The notes under the pieces: model-generated
What the model was told of the DNA's origin: nothing
The model's input: the letters and a program-made list of their open reading frames with translations, nothing else
Databases searched by the model: none
Origin: Choanephora cucurbitarum
Lineage: Eukaryota; Mucoromycota; Mucoromycetes; Mucorales; Choanephoraceae
Direction of reading: 5' to 3'
DNA length: 64,000 nucleotides
Assembly: GCA_025331435.1 (NCBI GenBank)
Contig: JAIWNI010000059.1
Location: 123,774-187,773 of the forward strand
In this document: piece after piece, positions 13,501 through 22,536 of the stretch
Position numbering within the stretch: position 1 is the first letter of the stretch
Layout of the letters: every line of letters starts with the position of its first letter
Position numbers and translations under genes: made by a program

Positions 13501-16129
13501 ACAAGTTGTGTGCTGAAGTTGAACAAAGAAACCGTTTGAAGCTTCTTTTACCTTGGTTGAACATGCGTGTTACTGCTGGTAGTCAAGATCCTGAAGTATA
13601 CAACGCTTTGGCCAAGATTTACATTGACACAAACAACAACCCTGAACCTTTCCTCAAGGAAAACGAGTTCTATAACCCTCGTGTCATTGGTAAATACTGT
13701 GAGAAGAGAGACCCTTACTTGGCTTACATTTGTTACGAAAAGGGTCAATGCGATTACGAATTGATTCATATCACTACCGAAAACTCCATGTTCAAGCACC
13801 AAGCACGTTACCTTGTCCACCGTCGTGACCAAGCTCTTTGGGCTACTGTTCTCGTTGAAAGCAATGAGCACCGTCGCGAATTGATTGATCAGATCGTCGC
13901 TACTGCACTTCCAGAATGTACCGATCCTGATGATGTGTCTAACACTGTCAAGGCTTTTATGGCTGCTTCTTTGCCAAACGAATTGATTGAGCTTTTGGAA
14001 AAGATTGTTTTGGAAAGCAGCGCTTTCAATGATAACAAGACTTTGCAAAACTTGTTGATCTTCACTGCAGTTAAGGCTGATCCCTCTCGTGTTATGGACT
14101 ACATTGGTCGTCTTGACAACTTTGATGCATCCGACGTTGCTGAAGTCTGTATTGGCGAAAACCTCTTCGAGGAAGCTTTTACTATTTACAAGAAGCACAA
14201 CGTTGATGCCAATGCTGTTGATGTTTTGATTGAAAAGATTGGGGATCTTGACCGTGCTTACGAATTTGCTGAACGCTCTGATAAGCCTGATGTCTGGAGT
14301 AAGCTTGCCAAGGCCCAGCTTGATCAAATGCGTGTCAAGGAAGCTATTGATTCTTACATCCGTGCAGGCGATATGTCTAACTACATGGAGGTTACTCGTT
14401 GTGCTTCAATGGACAACAAGTTCGACGATTTGGTTCGTTTCTTGCAAATGGCTCGCAAGCAATCTCGTGAACCCTTCATTGAAACTGAACTGTTGTATGC
14501 TTATGCCAAGACCGACCGCTTAGCTGATCTTGAAGATTTCTTAGCCAGTCCTAACATTGCTCAAATCCAAGAAGTTGGTGATCGTTGTTTCCGCGCTGGT
14601 ATGTTTGAAGCTGCCAAAATCTTGTATACCAGCATCTCCAACCATGCTAGTTTGGCTCAAACTTTGGTCCATTTGAAGGACTACTCAGGTGCCGTTGATT
14701 GTGCCCGTAAGGCCAACTCCACTAAGGTCTGGAAGGAAGTTAATGCTGAATGTATTCGCCAGCGAGAATTCCGTTTGGCTCAAATCTGTGGTCTTCATAT
14801 TGTTGTTCATGCAGAGGAGTTAGACGAACTTGTTAAAACTTATGAAAAGAATGGCTTCTTTGATGAAATCATCCGCTTGTTGGAAGCTGGTTTGGGTCTT
14901 GAAAGAGCACACATGGGTATGTTCACTGAACTTGCTATTTTATACTCCAAATACGCTCCCGATAGTATGATGGAACACCTTAAGCTTTATGTATCTCGTA
15001 TCAATATGCCAAAGGTTATTCGTGCCTGTACTGAAGTACATTTATGGCGTGAATTGGTCTTCTTGTACGTTAATTATGATGAATTTGATAACGCTGTTAC
15101 TGCCATGATGGAACATTCTGTCGATTCATTTGAACACAGTGCTTTCAAGGAAATCATTGTCAAGGTATCTAATGTTGAACTTTATTACAAGGCCTTGAAG
15201 TTCTATCTCGCTGAGCAACCTATGTTGTTGAACGACTTGTTGTCTGTCCTTGTTCCTCGTATTAAACACAGCCGTGTTGTTCAAATATTTGAAAAGTCTG
15301 ATAATATCCCCTTGATCAAGCCCTATTTAATTTCTATCCAAGACATCAACAACAAGGAAGTTAACACAGCTTTGAATGAACTCTATATTGAAGAAGAGGA
15401 TTACGAGGCATTACGGGATTCTATTGATAGACACGACAACATTGATCCTGTTGACCTTGCAAAGCGTTTAGAAAAGCACGAGTTACTCGAATTCCGTCGT
15501 ATCGCAGCCCATCTTTACAAGCGCAACAGAAGATGGAGACAATCTATTGCTCTTTCTAAGGAAGACCGTTTGTTCAAGGATGCTATGGAAACTGCTGCCG
15601 AATCCAAGGATCGTGAGGTTGCTGAAGAATTATTGCAATACTTCATTGAAGTTGGTAAACGCGAATGTTTTGCAGCCATGCTCTATACATGTTACGACTT
15701 GATGAGGCCAGACCTTGTCATGGAATTGGCATGGAGAAATGGTTTGAACGACTTTGCTATGCCTTACATGATTAACACTATGAGAGAAAGTTTCAACAAG
15801 GTAATGTTATCTCATTATGCATATACATTGGCCTGAGACTAATCTGATAACACCAAATTTAGATCTCCGTGTTGGACAAGGAAGTGAACGAACTCAAAGA
15901 GAAGGTTGCAAAGCAAGAGTCAAATAATGAAAATGGTTTGTGATACATGAGCTAAATGAAGATCTGATAAAAATTCTAATGGCTATTGATTTTAGTTCCC
16001 GCAGTACCTTTAGCTGGTGGAATGGGTAACCCCCTTATGTTAACAGCTCCTGGAGGTATGATGCCTCAACAATCACCTATGATGACTGGTGCATCTTTCT
16101 CACCCAACAACCAATTTGGCGGCTTCTAA
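10595..16129 (+). CDS. CHC1: Clathrin heavy chain
   Basis: Nine exons in consistent phases: 10595-10636, 10693-10900, 10954-11387, 11461-11745, 11806-12003, 12084-12794, 12849-15800, 15863-15935 and 15996-16129. They give 1678 residues, the usual family length. The protein forms the triskelion leg of clathrin coats on the plasma membrane, trans-Golgi and endosomes. The N-terminal beta-propeller carries [11 protein letters not shown] and [12 protein letters not shown]; the long helical leg of CHC repeats follows (for example [12 protein letters not shown] and [17 protein letters not shown]); the tail is Gly/Pro/Met-rich and ends NNQFGGF. The 2.95-kb seventh exon holds most of the leg. Codon use is clean (GCT, GTT, AAG) as in highly expressed fungal genes. 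Several long ORFs on the opposite strand here are shadows. Confidence 0.98.
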
Positions 16130-16321
16130 TCTAAAAGAAAAAAGATATGCAACCTGCTCATTTACTCTCCCACTATATAACAATGCAATCCTATTTTTAT
16201 AATTATCTAAGAAAAAACTAACACTTTTTGTAATAAAATTATTTCCTTTTTTTTATCATGTTCATTTACTCAGTCCCGCCGCTATCTCAATCCAAAACAT
16301 AATCAATGTGTTTTTCTCTCT

Positions 16322-16416
16322 TTTTTTTTTTCTTTTTTCCTTTCTTTTTTCTTTTTTCTTTTTTCTTTTTTCTTTTTTCTTTTTTCTTTTTTCTTTTTTC
16401 TTTTTTCTTTTTTCTT
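16322..16416 (+). repeat. (TTTTTTC)n heptamer microsatellite
   Basis: About ten near-perfect tandem copies of a 7-base T6C unit follow a T-run and end 8 bp before the start codon of the next gene, so they make up its 5' UTR or core promoter. A slippage-prone tract in this position could vary between strains. Confidence 0.85.
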
Positions 16417-16423
16417 TATTCCA

Positions 16424-17113
16424 ATGATTGCCTGCATTAGTATGCCATCACTCTCTGTTAGGCCATTGGCGGCTCAGTCATCAAGATATGTTAATAGCTT
16501 AAAGAGATATTATTCATCTCATGATGATAGAAAAGAAAAGAAGTTACAAAAGGAACCTTTATCGAAACCTAACGTGCAGAAATTAAATGATCCTCCACCT
16601 ACTGTACCTTCTTTTATGCCAGTTGTCAATATCCCAGTAGATGAATTGGCACATAGCGCATTCTACTCTTTGCATAGGCCTCTGTTTGGCTTATCTACCC
16701 CTCGTCCTTTTTTGGCCGGAAACATGGTTGGCCAGATAAAGAAGGAAGAAAAAGATGCTTTTTGTAAGTAAAATACATTTCTCGAATGGAAATAGAGACA
16801 GAGACTAATCATAAGAATAGCTGAAGAAGCCCTTGTTCAATACATGATGACGCTCAAACCTTTTGAACCACCACAACTAGACTCTATAGCTAAAGAAGAA
16901 GAAAAGTGTTCGACCACAACACTTACAGTCGAAATTGATCCTTCCTATTTTCTAAATCATAATAACAACCATGACGAAATTGCAGATTATCTAACGGCTA
17001 TGCAAGAGAAGCTGAGTCTGCTGTATGATGAGAGAACCGCAGCCAAGAATACGATACCGAAAAAAAGAGCAAGACGGCTCAGAAAACGAAAGGGATTTTT
17101 TGACAAAAACTAA
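16424..17113 (+). CDS. Small putative mitochondrial protein, Pet20-like (weak)
   Basis: Two exons, 16424-16763 and 16821-17113, give 210 residues. The intron ends AAGAATAG and phases agree. The first 30 residues are rich in Ser, Arg and Tyr without acids (MIACISMPSLSVRP, KRYYSS), which looks like a mitochondrial presequence with a cleavage region. The middle carries AHSAFYSLHRPLFGLSTPRP, similar in style to the 'hRPL' core of fungal Pet20/Sue1 proteins linked to mitochondrial respiration and translation. The C-terminus is strongly basic (KKRARRLRKRKGFF), as in mitoribosomal proteins. The family assignment is a recollection of pattern, not a match I can verify. The start could also be the second Met (MPSLSV). 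Confidence 0.5.
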
Positions 17114-17354
17114 TTTGTCTTTCTTCAACTTGACTATACCAGCCCTATGCAATTCCTTGTTTTATTTCTCTCAATGTAGTGACAAGTCACTTGTACCATA
17201 GTTTTACATAAAAAACATCGTATGATTGTTAAATTTGGCATGTCATTTTTATTTACGGAAAATCACATATAAATCGACTAGAGCGTGCATATGTATGTAT
17301 ATTTATTATATTTCTACTTAATTCCTTGAAAAGGAAGGGGGCATAGAGCAAAAC

Positions 17355-18975
17355 TTATTTCTTTTCGGCTTCCTTGTTAGCAGAAGCAGCAGCCTTAGCT
17401 CCATCTTCTTTTTTCAATTCTTTCACAGCTTCCTTAGCCTCCTTTGCAGCCTCGACACCATCATCCTTCTTCAATTCCTTCACTGCTTCCTTGGCTTCCT
17501 TGGCAGCTTCAACACCGTCTTCTTTCTTTAGTTCCTTCACAGCTTCCTTAGCCTCCTTTGCAGCCTCGACACCGTCTTCCTTCTTTAATTCCTTTACTGC
17601 CTTTTTAGCTTCCTTTGCAGCTTCGACACCATCTTCCTTCTTTAATTCTTTGACGGCATCCTGTGCCTCGCGAGCTGCTTCAACACCGTCTTGCTTCTTT
17701 AATTCTTTGACAGCCTGTTGGGCCTCATTTGCAGCTTCAGCTCCTTCCTTGAGTTTCTTCTTATTGGAAGGCTTTCTACGTCTGTGACTTCTCTTCTTGA
17801 CAGGTTTTGAGCTTTTTTCTTCTTCTGTTTCAGAGGTGGCAGCTGGAGAGCTAGGCTTTCTGCTTCTTCTTGTTGTATTCTTTTCTGAAATAGCAGCAGA
17901 TACATGAATTACACGATCACCAACTTCAATATCAACAAACTCCGTCAAGACTCGCTTCATTTCTTCCACTGTCTTGAGTTCGACAAAACCATAACATTTA
18001 GAAGCGCCACTTAAAGATGAGTTAGTAAGATGATATGATAGAAAGGCATCGAGTTTCGACGGCTATAGGAAAAATACTCACTTTCTCTTGATGGCAACTA
18101 AAGCAGATTCAACTTCATAATCCTTAAATAATTCTGTCAGTTGTTTCACCTTGTAGTTGCGAGGAAGATTTGCAACAAACACAGTAGTTTTAGGCTTTGG
18201 TTCTTCATTGATATTTTCTTTGGAGATTTCAACGGAGGAAACAGGGTCAATTGGAAGCTTCTCGTCCATTGTAGCATTTTTCTTTTCTTCCTTTTTTTCT
18301 TCATTAGACTTCTCTTTGTTTTCTTCTACTTCCTTTACTTTGGGCTCAGACTACTCATACGGATATTGAGAATTAATACCATTTCGTATCCATCTTATTT
18401 CTCTCTGTAGCTCTTTTCCTCTTCCCTCTGAGAAAAAAAACAGATACTTACAGACTTGCGAGACTTCTTGTTATTCCTCTTCTTCTTTTTTTCGGTTCTT
18501 TCTTGCTTTGGCTCTCTAGGTTTGGCTAGTTGAACGCTAATTTCGCGTCCATCAAGTTCCTTTTTGTCGAGAGCTTTGATGGCCTTTTCGGCTTCAGGTA
18601 AAGTGGCAAAAGCAACGAAACCATAACCTTTAGATCGAGACTTTTGCTTCACTACAATAGTATCCACACTATACTACAATAAGTATGCATTGATCGTGGA
18701 AAAACGCGTTTTATTTTTCTCTATGAAAAGTAAAAAAGATCTACTTACATTTTACCAGCACTTTCGAAAAAACCCTTCAGGGTCTCAGTAGTTGTACTGT
18801 AACTCAAATTTCCAACGAAAACCTATATGCACGCAGAGAGTTAATGTTTGTTACTAAGCTATATGCTAAGAAAAATAGCATGATTAAGCTAATATACTAC
18901 CTTGTGTGATTCTTCTTCAGTAGAAGGAGAAGCAACAACCTTCTTTTCTTCGGTAGGTGTTGTAGTGGCAGACAT
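17355..18975 (-). CDS. Two-RRM RNA-binding protein with tandem 19-residue repeat tail
   Basis: Five exons on the minus strand: 18975-18901, 18822-18749, 18668-18452, 18350-18082 and 18009-17355. Phases are consistent and give 429 residues. RRM1 spans exons 2-3, with RNP2 VFVGNLSYS and RNP1 KGYGFVAFA. A Lys-rich linker with KKKKRNNKKSRKS looks like a nuclear or nucleolar signal. RRM2 spans exons 4-5, with RNP2 VFVANLPRN and RNP1 KCYGFVEL. The tail is six copies of a 19-residue unit of the form EAKEAVKELKKEDGVEAAK, predicted amphipathic helix. RRM proteins bind single-stranded RNA; the target here is unknown. The layout resembles fungal nucleolar RRM proteins, but I cannot name an orthologue. 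Confidence 0.85.
17376..17749 (-). repeat. 57-bp coding minisatellite
   Basis: Six in-phase copies of a 57-bp unit inside the last exon of the two-RRM gene encode the 19-residue alternating-charge repeat. The central copies are nearly identical at protein level, while synonymous sites differ (GCC/GCT, TTC/TTT). The array is therefore old enough to have drifted, but its protein is kept under constraint. Confidence 0.85.
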
Positions 18976-19038
18976 AATTTACTATAATATAGCATAAGCT
19001 TACACTCTTTAAGCTTTCAAGGTTGCGACTTACTCAAC

Positions 19039-19046
19039 TATTTATA
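19039..19046 (-). promoter_or_regulatory. TATA-like element upstream of the two-RRM gene
   Basis: Minus-strand TATAAATA lies 64 bp before the start codon. A possible GTAAGT...ATAG intron (18982-19033) lies between it and the ATG, so the exact transcription start is uncertain. Confidence 0.4.
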
Positions 19047-20483
19047 TATTTAAGGGGGAGGAGAGAACTAAAAAGAAGAAAAAGGGAAAAATTAAAAATC
19101 CAAAAAAAAAAGCTGCACCTTTATTCTTTTTGGTAAAAATAAATTCATGCTGATGATGTCTCAAAATATAGGCTGACACGTCATTTAAACGTTTAGTACT
19201 CTTGTTGTTAAAATTATTAATAAACATTCAAAGGGCGAAATACCACTCAAGTTGCTTGATTTGAGGCGGAGTAATGATATCAAGAAGTAGCCCAATAGAA
19301 TGGTGTTTACCGATACGAAAGTAAAGTTCCTTTTATCAAAGATTATTAGAGGTTTGTACGCGGGAAAGAAGTTTGTTGTGATACTTGGCTTCCGTATCTA
19401 TTTGCTACAGATTTAACTGAAGTGTTACAGCTAATGTTTTTGCTATGGAATGTTTTTTGAAAGTGATTCTTTTTCGACAGTTTCAAAGCAGGATTCCTCA
19501 CTCTTCTCTTGTTAATAACTACTAGATGTTACAAAAGTGCTTTATAAACTAAACATTGAACCTTATGCAAATGCAAAAAGAACAGCATATGTCTTGCTTT
19601 GTGATAAGAAAGACTGGAAAAAAGAACAAAAATGTGTCATAAACAGAATCACATGTGAACAAATTGATATAAAGCTATTTTACCTTCATGTCAAATCTCA
19701 ACGTCGATGTGCTGGAGTGGTAGTCATGCTCACCAATCAATTTGATTTTGCTTCAAAAAGTAACAGTTTGTGTTAACCTTAGCGGATATGATAATTGATA
19801 GAGATGCATAAATATAGCGAAGAACATGCTCAGAAGTTTGTTTTCTAATCAAAAAACAACAAGCTGGTGCTACCAGCACAAAAGCACAACAATTTGTCTG
19901 CAATCTCTGTCTTATTGCGTGTGGCTTTATCTCGAGCTACCAGGATTTTTAAGAGGTGTAGTGTTACAGTTCCTTGCTCTTTATGGAGCCAAACATGCTG
20001 ACTTGTATTTGTAGCTCAATGGTTTGGCTGGCAATAAATCTTTTCATATTCAAAAGCAGCATCAGCAATTAGAAAAAAAGAAGGATAACAACCGAAGGAA
20101 CTAGTGCAACAAGAGATCGAAAACTTTCTATCGACGGTTTTCACTCTAGTATGAATTCAAATCAACCTTGAACCCAAAAGTCTTCCTCTTGTTTTCATGA
20201 TTTTGAGAAGCAGAGAATATAGCATTGTCCAGATTTCGTTTTCGTTAATAATATATTGTTGATATTCGGAATGTGCTTGATTTGATATACACTTTCTTAC
20301 CATGAGCAGGAACTTGTACCTGCGAGTCGCTGATCTGTTGGTCATATCTTTATTATTTTTCTGGCGTTATGCGACCGAATTTTTTTATCGTTCTAGAAAA
20401 TTCTATTTACATACAAAATCACGATCTATCAGCATTAACGGAAAAAAATTGTACGACTGTCGCCATTAACCCTTTATTGTAAG
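19047..20483. other. Intergenic region with possible gene relic
   Basis: There is no intact gene. An open plus-strand stretch at 19537-19776 contains NIEPYANAKRTAYVL and HVKSQRRCAGVVVMLTNQFD, preceded by a splice-acceptor-like AACTACTAG. A short ORF at 19299-19419 opens MVFTDTKVKF. Both read like protein, but no full gene model can be built. They may be remnants of a repeated gene. Confidence 0.3.
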
Positions 20484-21548
20484 CTAATCAACTCTGATAA
20501 TTGTCTTGCCTATATGAGTCTGAGATTCCAATTTGGCAAAGGCAGCATTTACTTCCTGTTCTGAAAAGCCAAAGACTTTTTCTATAGGCATACGGAGCTT
20601 CTTGGCATGTACAAAGCGATTCAATTCAGCAAATTGTTGCTTTGATCCAACCAAAATACCTCTTACAGTAAGGGCTTTACCAAGGATTAACTCAATAAGG
20701 CTAGGGTTGTTCTCAGGTTGGGTAAACATGCCAATAATGTTGACTTGGCCACCAACTTTTACGCAAGTCAGTGACTGAATGATAGTACCGTTTCCACCAG
20801 TCTCGAGGATAATGTCGACTCCTTCACCATTAGTAGCCTTCAACACTTCTTTTTCCCAATCAGGATGAGTCTTGTAGTTGATGGTATGATCAGCACCATA
20901 GGTTTCCTTTACATACTTTAGTTTTTCGTCAGAGCTTGAGGTGACAATCACAATAGCGCCAGCGGCTTTTGCTAAAATCATAGTGGTGATGGAAAGCCCA
21001 CCAGTACCTAAAACTAAAACAGATTGACCAGCAATAAAAGGGCGACCAGAGCCGTAAAGTGCATTCCAAGCGGTAACACCGGTACAGACCAGTGAAGCAG
21101 CCTCGTCATCAGTTAGATGCGAATCTTTTGGTAATTTGTTCAGACCTTCTTGAGGAAACACTTTGTATTGGCAAAGGGCGCCATCAGTACCGCCCCCTAG
21201 AGTTGCCTCAAAATTGGTCAAAGGACCATATAGATGATCAAGGCCAAAATTTGATGTTACGCGGTCGCCTACTTGAAGTCCTCGTACATCTCTTCCGACA
21301 GCCACAACCTCTCCAGCTCCATCAGAGCAAGGAACAACTGACTTCTTAATTCCAAAGCTATACTTGCCATTTAAAATGAGCAAGTCTCGAAAGTTGAGAG
21401 ATACAGATTTGATTTTGACAAGTACTTCGTTGTTTCCAATGTCAGAAGACAATGGTTCTTCAGTTTTTTTAAGTCCTTCTAAGCCTTTGGGCTCAACAAT
21501 TCTATACACAGTTTGAGTTTTGGGAAGAGAATGCATGGTTTGTGACAT
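20484..21548 (-). CDS. Zinc-independent medium-chain dehydrogenase/reductase (alcohol dehydrogenase/quinone oxidoreductase-like)
   Basis: Single-exon gene of 354 residues on the minus strand. The GroES-like N-terminal domain carries VSLNFRDLLILNGKY and PCSDGAGEVVAVGRDVRG. The Rossmann domain has VLVLGTGGLSITTMILAKA, and SSSDEKLKYVKETYGADHTINY is the cofactor-binding strand-turn. The Cys/His/Glu zinc ligands and structural four-Cys lobe of classical alcohol dehydrogenases are absent. This places it with the zinc-independent NAD(P)H-dependent oxidoreductases seen widely in fungi as 'alcohol dehydrogenase superfamily' proteins. The natural substrate cannot be read from sequence; reduction of quinones, enones or small aldehydes is the family range. 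Confidence 0.85.
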   Translation of the reverse strand: MSQTMHSLPKTQTVYRIVEPKGLEGLKKTEEPLSSDIGNNEVLVKIKSVSLNFRDLLILNGKYSFGIKKSVVPCSDGAGEVVAVGRDVRGLQVGDRVTSNFGLDHLYGPLTNFEATLGGGTDGALCQYKVFPQEGLNKLPKDSHLTDDEAASLVCTGVTAWNALYGSGRPFIAGQSVLVLGTGGLSITTMILAKAAGAIVIVTSSSDEKLKYVKETYGADHTINYKTHPDWEKEVLKATNGEGVDIILETGGNGTIIQSLTCVKVGGQVNIIGMFTQPENNPSLIELILGKALTVRGILVGSKQQFAELNRFVHAKKLRMPIEKVFGFSEQEVNAAFAKLESQTHIGKTIIRVD

Positions 21549-22397
21549 GAATATATACAGAAGGAAAGCAAAATGAGAGAGTCTATATTGTATTTATGAT
21601 TTCAGCAGAAAAATGGATTATAAATCAACACCATTTTACACCACCTATTTAATTTGTATAAAGCGATCGAATTACCCGATATAGAACTTCATTGACATAA
21701 TCACTCTGAGATTAGCCCAGAAAATTTACTTTTTTTTGTCTCAACCAGCCAAAGTATTATTGATTGGGTTGAAATATTTAGCCATGTTCTATGCGAATTA
21801 GTCATTGCCATTGTTCACTTCAAGACTGATGAATAATTCTATATTGATGCATATACACAAAACTCCATTAAAAGAGATGCTTGAGTGGCATGATTTTAGT
21901 AAAGAATTCTTTGACATCTTTTACTGTTACTTCTTACTTTTTATCTCAGGATAATCTTTGTCAATTTAACAGCATTAATCATAAAAGAAGGAAGCACGTC
22001 CATAATCATGGTAACACTCTATTTCGCCGCATGAAAAGACTTTTTACAAGCAACATGTAACATTGTAATGTAAAGTAAAAATGCATTGCTACATCATAAT
22101 AGGTACTACAGCATTATCAGCATAGAAACACTTTTTTTACTTTCAATAAAATCTCATAATAATCCTTTTTCTTTGAGCTTGACTATCTTTCTTTGGTTTT
22201 GTGCGAATAGACTGTATGATCATGTTGCTTCTAGCACACTTTATGACATAAAATGTGCTGAGTATCCATACCTGCTTCTTTGTGATTCTTTAACATATAT
22301 GGGCAATTGAGTCTACCTTGAGAGAGGGAGAGAGGATAAATTCATTGTGATTGCAAGTGCTTTTGACAAATATGTTTGTACAAACTGAATTTTTTAG
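21549..22397. other. Intergenic spacer
   Basis: AT-rich spacer between the MDR gene promoter (minus strand) and the MITE at the Fanzor 3' end. No coding potential beyond short ORFs was seen. Confidence 0.55.
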
Positions 22398-22399
22398 TA

Positions 22400-22536
22400 C
22401 AGTCATCCCCCGATTTAGGGAACGGTCTTGAGGGAACCGAAGTTAGTTTGATGCTGAATATTCCCTGCTATTGCTTTGAGAAATAGGGAACGGTGTCGAG
22501 GGAAACAAAACCGTTCCCTAAATCGGGGGATGACTG
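22400..22536. mobile_element. 137-bp TA-flanked MITE with perfect 27-bp terminal inverted repeats (pogo/Tigger-like ends)
   Basis: The element starts CAGTCATCCCCCGATTTAGG and ends with the exact reverse complement; 27 terminal bases pair perfectly and a few more follow after one mismatch. It is flanked on both sides by TA (22398-22399 and 22537-22538), the target duplication of the Tc1/mariner/pogo superfamily. CAGT-like ends with a run of C are typical of Tigger/pogo-derived MITEs. It has no coding capacity of its own and must rely on a transposase elsewhere. It overlaps the 3' end of the Fanzor-like ORF. The perfect arms suggest a recent insertion. Confidence 0.88.

Noticed and set aside
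13548..14327. 259-codon minus-strand ORF inside clathrin heavy chain
   Set aside because: Antisense shadow created by the biased codon use of the clathrin exon; no start context, domain or splice support.
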